Positions 24,963 through 34,618 of a DNA stretch of 64,000 bases are shown here, piece by piece. Source of the DNA: Anaerolineaceae bacterium (lineage in GTDB: Bacteria > Chloroflexota > Anaerolineae > Anaerolineales > Anaerolineaceae); assembly GCA_029975475.1 (NCBI GenBank), contig JARKPB010000008.1:1364001-1428000 (forward strand), given 5' to 3'. The notes below the pieces were generated by a model. The model saw nothing but the letters and a program-made list of their open reading frames with translations, made no database searches and was not told where the DNA came from. The position numbers and the translations under genes are program-made. How positions within the stretch are numbered: position 1 is the stretch's first letter; the number at the start of each line of letters is the position of its first letter.

Positions 24963-26120
24963 ATGGAAACAATCAACCAGCAAAACGAAGCATTTGCCCG
25001 CATTAAAGTCATCGGTGTGGGCGGCGGGGGCTGCAACGCAGTTAACCGCATGATCGAGGAAGGCATGCAGGGCATCGAGTTCGTGGCGGTGAACACCGAT
25101 GCTCAGGCGCTGCTGCTCTCAAAAGCCCCGACCAAGGTCCGCATCGGGGATAAGATCACCCGCGGCCTGGGCGCGGGCGGCAACCCGGAGAATGGGCGCA
25201 AAGCCGCGGAAGAATCAGCGGAAGAGCTGTACGAAGTGCTGCGCGGCAGCGACATGGTTTTCGTTACCTCCGGGCTTGGCGGCGGCACCGGAACCGGAGC
25301 TGCGCCGATCGTGGCGCAGATCGCCAAGGAAGTTGGCGCTTTAACCATCGGCGTGGTGACCCGCCCGTTCACCTTCGAGGGCTCGCGCCGGCTGCAATCC
25401 GCCGAAGCCGGCATCGCTAAACTCAAGGAACACGCCGATACCCTGATTGTCATTCCCAATGACCGCCTGCTGCAAATTGTGGATAAGCGCGCCAGCCTGC
25501 AGGACGCTTTCAAAACCGCCGACGACGTCCTTCGCCAGGGTATTCAGGGCATCAGCGAACTGATCACCGTCCCCGGATTGATCAATCTCGACTTTGCCGA
25601 CGTGCGCACGATTATGTCCGAAGGCGGAGCCGCGTTAATGGCGGTCGGCCGCGCGTCCGGCGAGGACCGCGCGCGCGTGGCAGCCGAGATGGCTATTTCC
25701 AGCCAGCTGCTGGATATCACCATTGACGGCGCCCGGGGAATTCTCTTCAATGTCACCGGCGGCCCAACCATGACCCTCTTCGAGGTCAACCAGGCAGCCG
25801 CGATTATCAAGGAAACCGCGCACCCGGATGTCAACCTGATCTTCGGCGCTGTGGTAGACCCGACCATGGGCGATGACCTGCGCATCACCGTCATTGCGAC
25901 CGGTTTTGACCGCACGTCGCAAACCTCCGTGCGCGCGCCCATTCACCGCCCTTCCCGGGTGGAGGAACGCCCGGCGGCGCTGCCGCGCTTTAAGGAAGAA
26001 GCTGAAGTAACCAGCAGCCCGTCTGCAGGCTCCGCCCAGAGCGGTTTCCAGCCCCGCGTCATCAACACCGACGACCTTGACATCCCGGCTTTCTTGCGAA
26101 ACCGGGGCGGCTCACGGTAA
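24963..26120 (+). CDS. ftsZ: Cell division GTPase FtsZ
   Basis: The protein has 385 residues. GTP-binding loop GGGTGTG at 106-112, T7 synergy loop around [11 protein letters not shown], and the C-terminal peptide [16 protein letters not shown] that binds FtsA, reached by a Pro/Ser-rich linker of about 50 residues. It forms the Z ring. A 66-base gap with a strong AGGAG site separates it from ftsA, so it may also have its own higher translation. An intrinsic terminator follows. Confidence 0.98.
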   Translation: METINQQNEAFARIKVIGVGGGGCNAVNRMIEEGMQGIEFVAVNTDAQALLLSKAPTKVRIGDKITRGLGAGGNPENGRKAAEESAEELYEVLRGSDMVFVTSGLGGGTGTGAAPIVAQIAKEVGALTIGVVTRPFTFEGSRRLQSAEAGIAKLKEHADTLIVIPNDRLLQIVDKRASLQDAFKTADDVLRQGIQGISELITVPGLINLDFADVRTIMSEGGAALMAVGRASGEDRARVAAEMAISSQLLDITIDGARGILFNVTGGPTMTLFEVNQAAAIIKETAHPDVNLIFGAVVDPTMGDDLRITVIATGFDRTSQTSVRAPIHRPSRVEERPAALPRFKEEAEVTSSPSAGSAQSGFQPRVINTDDLDIPAFLRNRGGSR

Positions 26121-26213
26121 GCCGGACGCGCGGTGGGCAAGAATAGCCTGAATTTTTCCTCTGATCCCCTTCAGCAGGATCCATAAAATGCTGAAGTTCT
26201 CCTGTCCTGTCTG

Positions 26214-26243
26214 CTGCCGGCGGTCCGCCCCGCCGGCAGTTTT
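26214..26243 (+). terminator. Intrinsic terminator of the dcw cluster
   Basis: CTGCCGGCGG (26214-26223) pairs perfectly with CCGCCGGCAG (26230-26239) across a 6-base loop and is followed by TTTTCTTT. A second weaker stem, CTTCAGCA/TGCTGAAG with a 12-base loop (26169-26196), lies between ftsZ and it. Confidence 0.85.
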
Positions 26244-26516
26244 CTTTAAGATTCAGAGATGGGTATAAAAATCGCCATTTTAAGCACGATTTTTCCTCCA
26301 AAAGGATTTAAGGTTTCTTAAGAACCGATTCTGGAATTTTTGCGGCTATACCAACCCCCAGATATGGGCTGGCCGGTTGAAAGAAGATTAAAACTGCCAC
26401 AGATGACCAATAGATACACGCAATTGTCAGGCCGCCTGATATACAACCGGGTTTTTTACCGAATCGGAACAATTTTTCTAGTACTTTATTTTTAAGATGA
26501 GAATTCTGGCGCCTAC
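26244..26516. other. A+T-rich intergenic stretch between ftsZ and nrdR
   Basis: I find no gene. AAAAATCG (26267-26274) and CGATTTTT (26287-26294) are perfect inverted arms around 12 bases, and GGTTTCTTAAGAACC (about 26309-26323) is a near-palindrome. These could be protein sites. I looked for a cobalamin riboswitch and for NrdR boxes and could not recognise either. Confidence 0.4.
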
Positions 26517-26545
26517 TTGTAAGCGCAGAACGAATATGCTAGAAT
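26517..26545 (+). promoter_or_regulatory. Promoter of nrdR-nrdJ
   Basis: TTGTAA (26517-26522), 17-base spacer and TAGAAT (26540-26545). Transcription should start near 26552, leaving a 94-base leader that contains the hairpin CCCCCA-TATG-TGGGGG (26580-26595) before the ribosome site GGAGG (26635-26639). Confidence 0.7.
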
Positions 26546-26645
26546 TTCATCGTAGATATACGGGTAATCCAATATTTGCCCCCCATATGTGGGGGCGAAC
26601 GATTCGAGAGGGGGTCCCTGCCCCTTCAGCGGTTGGAGGAATGGT

Positions 26646-27095
26646 ATGCGCTGTCCTTACTGTCAGCACGGCGAATCCAGAGTGATTGACACCACCCACG
26701 ACAACCGCGGAGGAGTGCGCCGCCGGCGCGAGTGCGAAAACTGCCATCAGCGCTTCAGCACCTATGAACGACCTATTCTGGCCACCCCGCTGCTGGTGAA
26801 ACGGGACGGCACGCGGGAGGAATTTGACCGCGAAAAATTGCTGCGCGGGATTCGGATCGCCTGCGCCAAACGGCCGGTGTCGGCGGCAGAAATTGATAAT
26901 CTCATCGGCGAAATTGAAGTAACCCTGCAAAAAATGGGGCGAGAGGAAATCCCCTCCCGGGTGGTTGGCGATATGGTCATCGCAGGATTGAAAAAACTGG
27001 ATCATATCGCCTATATCCGGTATGCGATTGTGTATTTGCACCTGAATGATCTCTTTGCGATTCGCAAAGAAATAGACAGATTACTGGAAGGATGA
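26646..27095 (+). CDS. nrdR: Transcriptional repressor NrdR
   Basis: The protein has 149 residues, the family norm. The zinc ribbon [16 protein letters not shown] with Cys3/Cys6 and Cys31/Cys34 ([12 protein letters not shown]) precedes an ATP-cone ([19 protein letters not shown]). NrdR senses ATP/dATP and represses ribonucleotide reductase genes. ATG 26646 has GGAGG six bases upstream and matches the conserved N-terminus; an in-frame ATG at 26589 would add 19 unsupported residues. It is 13 bases upstream of nrdJ. Confidence 0.96.
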   Translation: MRCPYCQHGESRVIDTTHDNRGGVRRRRECENCHQRFSTYERPILATPLLVKRDGTREEFDREKLLRGIRIACAKRPVSAAEIDNLIGEIEVTLQKMGREEIPSRVVGDMVIAGLKKLDHIAYIRYAIVYLHLNDLFAIRKEIDRLLEG

Positions 27096-27108
27096 GGAGA
27101 AACACATC

Positions 27109-29706
27109 ATGGTAGCAAAAATAAAAACCACCGACGGCCTGTTACCCACCCCGCCCATTCCGGCCAATGTGCGCAAGATCGATCTGACTGAAAACGCGCG
27201 TCAGGTGCTGGTACGGCGGTATGTGCGCCGTGGAAGCGACGGAAAGCCCGCGGAAAGCGTGGAAGAAATGTTCTGGAGGGTCGCTTTTCACGTCGCGAAT
27301 GTGGAAAGCGCCTGGGGGACAGAAATCGAACCTCTGGCTGTGGCTTACTATGATCTGCTCACCTCTAAAAAGTTTTTCCCCAATTCCCCCACGTTTACCG
27401 GCGCCGGAACGCCCCTCGGCCAGCTGGCCGCCTGTTTTGTGCTGCCCATTTCCGATGATATGGGCCGGAAAAGCACCGGGATTTTCCAGACCCTGCGCGA
27501 CGCTGCCCTGATCCAGCAGACTGGAGGGGGCAACGGCTTCTCCTTCTCTCGCCTGCGCCCGAAAGGCAGCCTGGTAAAAACTTCCGCCGGTCAGGCGACC
27601 GGACCGGTTGGTTTCCTGCGGGTGTATGACAACGCCTTCGGCGAGGTCGCCCAGGGCGGCACGCGCCGGGGCGCAAATATGGCCGTGCTGCGCGTGGATC
27701 ATCCGGATATCGAAGAATTTATCACCTGCAAGACGGATGAAAACCAGATTACCAATTTCAATATCTCGGTAGGCATTACGGATGCCTTCATGCGCGCGGT
27801 GGAACGGGACGATGAATGGCCGCTGCGCTTTCCGGACGTGACGGATCCGCTGTATAAGGAAGTGGACGGGACACTGGAAGACATGGAGAAAGCCGGGGTG
27901 CGCATCATTACATACAAAAAAGTACGCGCGCGCGATTTATTCAACAAAATTGTCACCCAGGCGCATCACAACGGCGAACCGGGCGTGCTCTTCCTGGACG
28001 CCGCCAACCGCACAAACCCGGTGCCGCATCTTTACCCGCTGGAAGCCACCAACCCGTGCGGAGAACAATGGCTGGGCCCGTATGAAAATTGCTGTCTGGG
28101 ATCGATCAATCTGGCGCAGCATTTCGGACCGCGCGGGACGGTGGACTGGGACTCGCTGCAGGAGACGGTCGCTTTAAGCACACGTTTCCTGGACGATGTG
28201 GTGGATGCCAATCAATATGTACCTTCTGTGCCGCAGTTGAAAGAAGCCGCTCAGCGCGCCCGCCGGATTGGTCTGGGGATCATGGGATTGGGCGATTTAA
28301 TGTATCACGTCGGGATCCGCTACGGTTCCGCTGAAGGGCAAAGCTTTGCTTCATTAATAATGGAATTTGTCCGCTACCACGCCATGCGCACCAGCATTGA
28401 GCTAGCTCGCGAACGGGGACCTTTCCCGGCGATCAAAGGCAGCATTTATGATCCCGAAAAGCTGGCCTGGCAGCCGCCGACCGCGATGGTGCCGATTCAC
28501 AACAACTACGGCCGGCCGTCGATCAACTGGCAGGAAATTGTCAGCGGTATTCAGACCTACGGCATTCGCAACGCCGCCCAGACCACCATCGCCCCGACCG
28601 GGACGATCGCCACTGTCGCCGGTTGCGAGGGCTACGGGTGCGAGCCCGTTTTCGCGCTGGCATATATCCGCCATGTCAATGATAACGGGCAGGATTTGCA
28701 GCTCACCTACGCCAGCCCGATGTTTGAACAGGCGCTGATCCAGGCCGGTCTTTCGGAGGAAGAACGGCAGAGAGTCGTTGACCAGGTCATGCGCGAAGGC
28801 ACCTGCCAGAACATTCGCGAGCTGCCCAGGAAAATCCGCGATGTGTTCGTCGTCTCGCTGGATATCACCGCTGAAGAACATGTGATGATGCAAGGCGCGA
28901 TGCAGGCTTTTGTTGATAATTCGCTCTCGAAGACAATCAATTTCCCGGCCGGGGCGACAGAGAAAGATGTGGCCACGGCTTACAAGCTGGCCTGGAAGCT
29001 GGGATGCAAAGGCATCACCGTGTACGTGACCGGCTCGCGGGAAAAAGTGGTGCTGGAGACTCCCGCCACCGCCAGTAAAAAGAAAGGGCGGGATGAAGGG
29101 GCAGAGGAGCCGTCCGAATCCGATACCGCCCGCGAGTTGATTATCTGGCAGGAAGCGAAGAAACCCCGCCCGCGCTACCTTTCCGGTTTCACCTATTCGG
29201 TAGAAACACCGCTGGGCAAAGCATTCATCACAATTAATGAAAACGGCGGCAACCAGCCTTTTGAAGTTTTCATCAATACCGCCAAAGCCGGATCGGATAC
29301 CGCCGCTGTGTCCGAAGCGATTGGCCGTCTGATCTCCTACGCGCTGCGATTGGCTTCGCCGGTAGAGCCGATCAAGCGCCTGGACGAGATTGAACGCCAG
29401 CTGGCCGGGATCGGCGGCGGCCGCCCGATGGGTTTTGGTCCCAAGCGGGTGCGTTCGCTGCCCGACGGCGTCTCGCAGGTGCTGGAAGAATACGTGCGGG
29501 AACGCAGCGAACGGCTGACCCGCATCTCGGGTGAAGAGAAGCCAGCCTCGCGCCCGAAACCCGCCGCGAACGAGGCTGACGGCCTGAGTTTTAGCGAAGC
29601 TTCAGCGATGAAAATCGGTGATCTCTGCCCGGAGTGCGGCACCGCCAGTTTTGTTAATGAAGAGGGCTGCCGGAAGTGTTACTCGTGCGGTTACAGTGAG
29701 TGTTAG
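27109..29706 (+). CDS. nrdJ: Adenosylcobalamin-dependent (class II) ribonucleotide reductase
   Basis: The protein has 865 residues. The N-terminal region lacks a separate ATP-cone and starts at [17 protein letters not shown]. Substrate and thiyl-radical loops [38 protein letters not shown] (active-site Cys) and [24 protein letters not shown] follow; [17 protein letters not shown] and [17 protein letters not shown] come near residue 600-640. A C-terminal TSCPD-like region and a zinc ribbon CPECGTASF...[12 protein letters not shown] end the protein, as in NrdJ/NrdZ. It makes deoxynucleotides independent of oxygen using B12. Cotranscribed with nrdR. Confidence 0.95.
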   Translation: MVAKIKTTDGLLPTPPIPANVRKIDLTENARQVLVRRYVRRGSDGKPAESVEEMFWRVAFHVANVESAWGTEIEPLAVAYYDLLTSKKFFPNSPTFTGAGTPLGQLAACFVLPISDDMGRKSTGIFQTLRDAALIQQTGGGNGFSFSRLRPKGSLVKTSAGQATGPVGFLRVYDNAFGEVAQGGTRRGANMAVLRVDHPDIEEFITCKTDENQITNFNISVGITDAFMRAVERDDEWPLRFPDVTDPLYKEVDGTLEDMEKAGVRIITYKKVRARDLFNKIVTQAHHNGEPGVLFLDAANRTNPVPHLYPLEATNPCGEQWLGPYENCCLGSINLAQHFGPRGTVDWDSLQETVALSTRFLDDVVDANQYVPSVPQLKEAAQRARRIGLGIMGLGDLMYHVGIRYGSAEGQSFASLIMEFVRYHAMRTSIELARERGPFPAIKGSIYDPEKLAWQPPTAMVPIHNNYGRPSINWQEIVSGIQTYGIRNAAQTTIAPTGTIATVAGCEGYGCEPVFALAYIRHVNDNGQDLQLTYASPMFEQALIQAGLSEEERQRVVDQVMREGTCQNIRELPRKIRDVFVVSLDITAEEHVMMQGAMQAFVDNSLSKTINFPAGATEKDVATAYKLAWKLGCKGITVYVTGSREKVVLETPATASKKKGRDEGAEEPSESDTARELIIWQEAKKPRPRYLSGFTYSVETPLGKAFITINENGGNQPFEVFINTAKAGSDTAAVSEAIGRLISYALRLASPVEPIKRLDEIERQLAGIGGGRPMGFGPKRVRSLPDGVSQVLEEYVRERSERLTRISGEEKPASRPKPAANEADGLSFSEASAMKIGDLCPECGTASFVNEEGCRKCYSCGYSEC

Positions 29707-29828
29707 GTGACCTATTTCGAGGGGCTTGAGCAGTACCATGGTGTTGTGTTCAACCCTCTGGCAGGCGAACACCTGTCAGACAGGCCAGGCGCTGGCGGCC
29801 AACACCGCTGGCGGAAAGGAAAACAGAG
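29707..29828 (+). other. 122-bp gap with short repeats between nrdJ and the 64-aa gene
   Basis: The segment GCTGGCGG occurs twice (about 29790 and 29807), and no terminator is visible, so the small gene downstream could be cotranscribed with nrdJ. I could not identify a clear promoter. Confidence 0.3.
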
Positions 29829-30023
29829 ATGGCGTACAAACATGTGAACAAGAAGGGCGTTACCTATTACCTTCACGGCAAGACCCGCAAAACCTCCACC
29901 GGCAAAACCGCAACCCTTTATTTCTTCTCAAAAGAGGTGGGCGCGGGCGCGCTGGACGCCGTTCCGGCGGGCTATGTAGTCTCTGAGACGGCCAACGGCA
30001 TGCTGGTGTTGAAGAAAAAGTAA
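29829..30023 (+). CDS. Conserved 64-aa protein of unknown function
   Basis: A basic small protein, MAYKHVNKKGVTYYLHGK at the N-terminus, then KTATLYFFSKEV and ALDAVPAGYVV, ending in LKKK. I recall close relatives in Anaerolineae and in some candidate phyla, annotated only as hypothetical. The pattern of short beta strands with many Lys and Tyr suggests a compact beta fold that might touch nucleic acid. Ribosome site GGAAAGGAAAACAGAG precedes ATG 29829. A strong terminator follows, so it is an independent or operon-final gene after nrdJ. Confidence 0.8.
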   Translation: MAYKHVNKKGVTYYLHGKTRKTSTGKTATLYFFSKEVGAGALDAVPAGYVVSETANGMLVLKKK

Positions 30024-30050
30024 ACCAACAGCATAGCCAACGAACCTGTA

Positions 30051-30086
30051 TCGGGCGCGTATCCCCTCAACGCGCCCGAATTTTTT
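30051..30086 (+). terminator. Intrinsic terminator after the 64-aa gene
   Basis: TCGGGCGCGT (30051-30060) pairs with ACGCGCCCGA (30070-30079) around a 9-base loop and is followed by six T's. It also meets the 3' end of the convergent diguanylate cyclase gene. Confidence 0.88.
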
Positions 30087-31533
30087 ACTGGGCGGCGTGC
30101 CTGCGCCGCTTAATTTGATACATCAGGTCATCCGCGCGCCGAAAAACCGCGTCAATTTCTTCCTGCTCCTGGCTGACAGCCACCCCAACAGAAAGGGACA
30201 GCGCTGGGCCCTGGTAATAGGTGTTATTCAGCTTCACCAGGCGTTCGATGCGCTCATCCATCCGGGCGCCCGCCTTGCTATCCACGCCGGGCAGGATCAC
30301 GCAAAATTCATCCCCGCCAATGCGGCAGGGTTGAAAATCAGGCGCGAAGGCGGATTCCAGCACCTCTGCCGCGCGGCGGATTAAGCCGTCACCGGTCTGG
30401 TGACCGAGGCTGTCGTTTACCCGTTTTAACCCGTCCAGGTCGCAAATCACCACAGTCACCGGCCAGACCGGGTTAAGGCGCAGCGAAGCCATCTGCTCCT
30501 CGAACGAAGCCCGGTTGAGAAGGCCGGTCAGAACATCGTGCGTGCCCAGATATTTCAGGTATTTTTCGGTTCGCTTGCGGACTGTGATGTCTTCCAGCGC
30601 GACAATTACCCGTTCAAAGGTATCCTCAAAGCCAGGCAGGACGGAGAAAAAGATGTGAACATCCAGCGGGTTGCCGTTTAACGCGTAGTTGATTCCTTCA
30701 CGGTCGTAACTGGTCTTGCCGTTCCACATGTCCACGAGTTCTTCGCGAAAATGAGCGCTCATCTGGTCGCGGAAAACCTGATGGAGGTTCGCGAGGAGAT
30801 GTTCTTTGCTCTGCGCCTGGAATAATTCCAAAGTTTTGCGGTTCACATCCACCACGCGAATGGCAGCCTCGCACGCTTCAACGAACTCCGGGTGCTGATC
30901 CAGATAGGTCAGGAAATCATCCACGCCCTCCGCCCGCAGCCCATCCAGACGGCGCTTGATGCCGCTAAAATCCTCTTCCCAGAGCGAGATGGGAGAATTC
31001 TCAAACAGGCCGTGAAAATGGGCTTCGCTGGCCTGCCGCGCCAGCTCGGCTTCCCGGCGGGCGGTGATGTCTTCCAGCGCGACCAGAACCCGGCCGTAGG
31101 TTTTTTCGTATCCCGGCAGAACGGAAAAATGCACCCGGACGTAAACCTTGCGCCCGTCCAGGGCGTAATTGATCCCTTCCCTTTCATAAGCCAGTTTTCC
31201 CGCGGCGATGTCGAGCAATTCCTCTAAAAAGTGAGCCCGCATCTCATCCCGGAAGATCAGGTGGAGATTATCCAGCAGATGGCGTTTATCGCGGGCGCCA
31301 AACAATTCCAGCGTCTTGCGGTTCACATCCAGGACGCGAATTTTCTGCTCGCAGCGGTCGACCAGTTCAGGATGCTCGCTGAAAAGGGCGCGCAAATCCC
31401 CCGGGTTTTGAGCGGCCAGATGATTCAGTTCCGCCTTAACCTGGCTGAAATCTTCTTCCCACAAACTGATCGGGCTGTATTCAAACAAATGACGCTCATC
31501 GCCTTTTACCGGGTCAGGAAGATGGGACTCCAT
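30085..31533 (-). CDS. Diguanylate cyclase with two tandem PAS-type sensor domains
   Basis: The protein has 482 residues and no membrane span. Two copies of a roughly 140-residue sensor unit, each starting F-E-x-SPISLWEEDF and containing R-V-x-DVNRKTLELF and EREGINYAL or DREGINYAL, occupy about 15-155 and 160-310 and end in a PAC-like VALEDIT. A GGDEF domain follows: THDVLTGLLNRASFE, CDLDGLKRVNDSLGHQTGD and the intact active site IGGDEFCVILP. The residues before it do not show the RxxD inhibitory site. It should make cyclic di-GMP in the cytoplasm in response to an unknown ligand. GGAGG precedes ATG 31533. Confidence 0.9.
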   Translation of the reverse strand: MESHLPDPVKGDERHLFEYSPISLWEEDFSQVKAELNHLAAQNPGDLRALFSEHPELVDRCEQKIRVLDVNRKTLELFGARDKRHLLDNLHLIFRDEMRAHFLEELLDIAAGKLAYEREGINYALDGRKVYVRVHFSVLPGYEKTYGRVLVALEDITARREAELARQASEAHFHGLFENSPISLWEEDFSGIKRRLDGLRAEGVDDFLTYLDQHPEFVEACEAAIRVVDVNRKTLELFQAQSKEHLLANLHQVFRDQMSAHFREELVDMWNGKTSYDREGINYALNGNPLDVHIFFSVLPGFEDTFERVIVALEDITVRKRTEKYLKYLGTHDVLTGLLNRASFEEQMASLRLNPVWPVTVVICDLDGLKRVNDSLGHQTGDGLIRRAAEVLESAFAPDFQPCRIGGDEFCVILPGVDSKAGARMDERIERLVKLNNTYYQGPALSLSVGVAVSQEQEEIDAVFRRADDLMYQIKRRRHAAQ

Positions 31534-31604
31534 ATAACCCTCCAGATGGATTGATTACTCCATTGTAACAAATCCGTCAAATTTTCCAACCTGCCCGAAT
31601 TGGT

Positions 31605-31610
31605 TATAAT
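31605..31610 (+). promoter_or_regulatory. -10 box of the deoxynucleoside kinase gene
   Basis: TATAAT at 31605-31610 is consensus; the -35 region 17-18 bases upstream (TTTTCC) is weak. The site is in the 105-base gap between the divergent cyclase and kinase genes, 29 bases before the kinase start. Confidence 0.5.
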
Positions 31611-31638
31611 CAAAGCAATCCCTTCTGACGAGGTAGAT

Positions 31639-32274
31639 ATGGCCAAGAAACTTGTGCTGGTGGCGGGGAATATCGGAGCTGGCAAGACTTCATTGACCGA
31701 ACGGATCGGCGAAAGGCTGGGATGGCGCACGGCTTACGAATCAGTGGCAGACAACCCTTACCTGCCCGATTTTTACAACGATATGCGCCAGTGGTCCTTT
31801 CATTTGCAGGTTTTCTTCCTGGGTCATCGGGCCGAACAACATCTTGAAATGGCCCGTGATGCCCGTTCGGCGATTATTGACCGCAGTATTTACGAAGACG
31901 CGTATATCTTTGCCCGCGCCCTGCACCACCTGGGGAATATCAATGAACGCGATTACGACACCTACCGACAGTTGTTTCATCTGGTGGTGAAAACGTTACC
32001 CGCGCCGGATCTACTTATTTACCTGAATGCGCCAGTCGACACCCTGGTGCAGCGCATCCGGGCAAGGGGGCGCAGCATTGAAAATTCAATTTCCCCAGAA
32101 TATCTGCAGTTGCTGGATCGCTATTACACCGAGTGGATTGGGTCCTTCGACCTCTGCCCGGTGCTGACCATTCGCTCGGATGACCTTGATTTTGTGCATC
32201 AAACCAGGCATTTGAACACGGTGATCCAGCGGATTCAGGAAAAGCTGGCCGGTAAGGAAGAAATCGTCTTTTAA
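31639..32274 (+). CDS. Deoxynucleoside kinase
   Basis: The protein has 211 residues. Walker A VAGNIGAGKTSLTERI (about 8-23), the DRSIYEDAYIFARAL motif (Asp-Arg-Ser, base and sugar binding) and the lid region RIRARGRSIE match the dCK/dGK family (DGK-DAK type of Gram-positives). It phosphorylates deoxyadenosine or deoxyguanosine for salvage; the exact base cannot be told. Start ATG 31639 has GAGGT upstream; a longer reading from 31600 would begin inside the promoter. Confidence 0.9.
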   Translation: MAKKLVLVAGNIGAGKTSLTERIGERLGWRTAYESVADNPYLPDFYNDMRQWSFHLQVFFLGHRAEQHLEMARDARSAIIDRSIYEDAYIFARALHHLGNINERDYDTYRQLFHLVVKTLPAPDLLIYLNAPVDTLVQRIRARGRSIENSISPEYLQLLDRYYTEWIGSFDLCPVLTIRSDDLDFVHQTRHLNTVIQRIQEKLAGKEEIVF

Positions 32275-32280
32275 CCAGGT

Positions 32281-32311
32281 GCGGCGAAGGGGACCCCTTC
32301 GCCGCGTTTTT
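32281..32311 (+). terminator. Intrinsic terminator between the kinase and galT
   Basis: GCGGCGAAGG and CCTTCGCCGC form a 10-bp stem with a small GGACC loop (32281-32305), followed by GTTTTT. The two flanking genes are convergent. Confidence 0.85.
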
Positions 32312-32313
32312 CC

Positions 32314-33348
32314 CTAGCGCGTTTTGTAGTGTTCCGCCGGCAAAGAGCGCAGACGCTCACAGGCGGTCTCGGGGGTTATATCCCGCTGCGGCATGGCCAG
32401 CATTTCAAAACCAACCATAAACTTCCGGACAGTCGCGCTGCGCAGCAAGGGCGGGTAGAAATGGGCGTGCAGATGCCAGGCCGGGTCAGGCCCGCCTTTG
32501 CACGGCGCTTGATGAAAGCCCATGGAATAGGGGAAAGAAATTTCGAAGAGGTTGTCGTAACGGATGGTCACCTGGCGGTAAATATCCGCCAGGTCCGCGA
32601 TTTCGGCTGGCTGCAGCGCTGCCAGATCGGGGACATGGCGGCGGGAAATCACCAGTACTTCAAAAGGCCAGACCGCCCAGAACGGCACCAGCGCGATAAA
32701 ATGATCGTTCTCCGCCAGGACGCGCTCGCCAGCCTTGATTTCCATTTCGACCGTGTCGCAGAGCAAACAGCGGCCGTGTTTTTGCAGGTAATCCGCCTGC
32801 GAAGCGCCTTCCACCGCGATTTCATTCGGCAGATGGGCAAGCGCCCAGATCTGGCTGTGAGGGTGTGGGTTGGAGCAGCCCATCATGGCGCCTTTGTTTT
32901 CAAATACCTGAACGTAACGGATAAAATCAACCTTGGCCAGCTGGATGCTTTGATCCCGCCAGGTCTGAATCACCGCCTCCACCGCGGGCTGAGACAGTTC
33001 AGGGATGGTCAGATCGTGCCGCGGCGAAAAGCAGATCACCCGACAAAGGCCGTCTTCCGGTTCAGCCCGCAGCAAACCAGACTGGGCATCCTGTTCATTT
33101 CCTTGCGGCGGCAGTAAAGCGGCGAAATCGTTATCAAACACAAAGGTGCTTTCATACGCAGGGTTGAGCACCCCGTTCGAGCGGGCATTGCCAGGGCAGA
33201 GGTAACACCCAGGATCATATGCGGGCAGCTGTTCAACGGCAGGTTTTTCGACCTGACCAAGCCAGGGCCGTTTGGCGCGGTGCGGCGATACCAGCACCCA
33301 CTGCCCTGTCAGCGGGTTAAAACGGCGGTGCGGCCGATCAAAATCCAT
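32314..33348 (-). CDS. galT: Galactose-1-phosphate uridylyltransferase
   Basis: The protein has 344 residues, HIT superfamily. [21 protein letters not shown] at the N-terminus, CYLCPGN and [10 protein letters not shown] zinc-site cysteines, and the catalytic [11 protein letters not shown] (His-x-His-x-Gln; central His forms the uridylyl intermediate). It moves UMP between UDP-glucose and galactose-1-phosphate (Leloir pathway); no galK or galE lies nearby. AGGAG is five bases before ATG 33348; a GTG two codons upstream abuts the ribosome site and is unlikely. Confidence 0.93.
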   Translation of the reverse strand: MDFDRPHRRFNPLTGQWVLVSPHRAKRPWLGQVEKPAVEQLPAYDPGCYLCPGNARSNGVLNPAYESTFVFDNDFAALLPPQGNEQDAQSGLLRAEPEDGLCRVICFSPRHDLTIPELSQPAVEAVIQTWRDQSIQLAKVDFIRYVQVFENKGAMMGCSNPHPHSQIWALAHLPNEIAVEGASQADYLQKHGRCLLCDTVEMEIKAGERVLAENDHFIALVPFWAVWPFEVLVISRRHVPDLAALQPAEIADLADIYRQVTIRYDNLFEISFPYSMGFHQAPCKGGPDPAWHLHAHFYPPLLRSATVRKFMVGFEMLAMPQRDITPETACERLRSLPAEHYKTR

Positions 33349-33501
33349 ACGCACTCCTGCGGGTCAAAGAATGTGCTGATTATACCCGCCCCGCTGCCCT
33401 GCCGCAATTCAGGCAATTTGACGAAAATGGGTCAAGATTTGCAACCTGAGGGACTGGTTTGCGTATATGATAGTGTAACCACAAGACCGCAGGAGTGATC
33501 T

Positions 33502-34098
33502 TTGATCAACCAGGAATTGGAGTGGATCCAGCAAGCCAGGATGGGAGACGAGCAGGCCTTTACCCTGCTGGTGGAACGATTCCAGTCCCCCGTTTACAAC
33601 CTGTGCTACCGCATGCTGGGCAACGAGCAGGAAGCAGAGGACGGCGCGCAGGAGACCTTCTGGCGCGCTTACCAGAATCTTCAGCGGTTCGATCCCCAGC
33701 GCTCCTTCATCACCTGGCTGTTATCCATCGCCGCTCACTACTGCATCGATGAGAGCCGAAAGCGCCGCGACAGCAACATTGATCTGGAATTGCTGCCCGA
33801 AGACAGCCTGACCGATCTGGCGCCGCTGCCGGAGAAACAGGCTGCCCTGAGCGAAGAGCAACGACTGCTGCGCGATCTGCTGGGCAGGCTCTCGCTCCAG
33901 GATCGTTCTGCGGTCATTCTTCGTTACTGGTATGACTTCTCGGAAGAAGAAATCGCCCGCAGCCTGTCCCTCACCGTGAGCGCGGTCAAAAGCCGCCTGC
34001 ACCGGGCCAGACTGCAGCTGGCGAAATCTTATCAAGAAGCGCAACCTGAGATTAATCTAAAGAAGGAAAGGATGCCCCATGAATCACCAGCATTTTGA
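33502..34098 (+). CDS. ECF-type RNA polymerase sigma factor
   Basis: The protein has 198 residues. Region 2 (DEQAFTLLVERFQSPVYNLCYRMLGNEQEAEDGAQETFWRAY; quoted in parts) includes YNLCYRMLG and AEDGAQETFWRAY, and region 4 includes LQDRSAVILRYWYDFSEEEIA and SAVKSRLHRARLQLAK. The start is TTG 33502, seven bases after AGGAG. The following anti-sigma gene overlaps by 20 bases. It should redirect RNA polymerase to envelope-related promoters, perhaps including its own operon. Confidence 0.93.
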   Translation: MINQELEWIQQARMGDEQAFTLLVERFQSPVYNLCYRMLGNEQEAEDGAQETFWRAYQNLQRFDPQRSFITWLLSIAAHYCIDESRKRRDSNIDLELLPEDSLTDLAPLPEKQAALSEEQRLLRDLLGRLSLQDRSAVILRYWYDFSEEEIARSLSLTVSAVKSRLHRARLQLAKSYQEAQPEINLKKERMPHESPAF

Positions 34099-34618
34099 AA
34101 CCTGGCTGCTTGATGAAGCAAACCTGACCGAGGATGAGCGAAAGTTGATGAACGAGCATCTGGCAGGATGCGAGGAATGCCAGATGATACAGCGGAACTG
34201 GGCTGCGGTTCAGGGTCTGATCCGCAGCGCCCCTGAGGCGCAGCCGCGGGCTGGTTTCACCACCCGCTGGCAGGCGAATCTGGAACATCGAAAGGAAGAG
34301 CAGGCTCACCGCCGTTCGCGGCAATTGATCTTCGCGATGATTGGTTCCGTTGCCCTGCTGCTTCTCATCTCCGGCGCGATCGCGCTAAACAATACCAGTC
34401 CTGTCGAGATTCTGGTTTCCATCATCCGCAGCATCACCCAGTGCGTCATCGGGCTGCAGCAGCTTCAAAAGGCGCTCTCGATCTGGCTGCGGATCGGGCT
34501 AAACGCCACCACGATGTCTCTGGGCTTAGCCCTGGCAGTCTGGTTAACTGCCTTTGGTCTGACCATTACAATTACTTATTTCCGAAACTGGAAAAAAGGA
34601 GGAATTACCATTCAATGA
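34079..34618 (+). CDS. Zinc-finger anti-sigma factor, membrane bound
   Basis: The protein has 179 residues. The N-terminal ZAS-type motif NEHLAGCEEC (His-x3-Cys-x2-Cys) binds zinc and the sigma factor; the first span is about residues 83-104 (LIFAMIGSVALLLLISGAIAL) and a second hydrophobic segment about 143-167. Such proteins hold the ECF factor at the membrane until a signal releases it. It overlaps the sigma gene by 20 bases and the next gene by 4 bases (ATGA). Confidence 0.9.
   Translation: MNHQHFETWLLDEANLTEDERKLMNEHLAGCEECQMIQRNWAAVQGLIRSAPEAQPRAGFTTRWQANLEHRKEEQAHRRSRQLIFAMIGSVALLLLISGAIALNNTSPVEILVSIIRSITQCVIGLQQLQKALSIWLRIGLNATTMSLGLALAVWLTAFGLTITITYFRNWKKGGITIQ

Noticed and set aside
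26121-26645. Cobalamin riboswitch or NrdR box before the class II RNR genes
   Set aside because: I could not find a B12-box-like core or the 16-bp NrdR palindrome by eye; absence is not proven without a covariance-model search.
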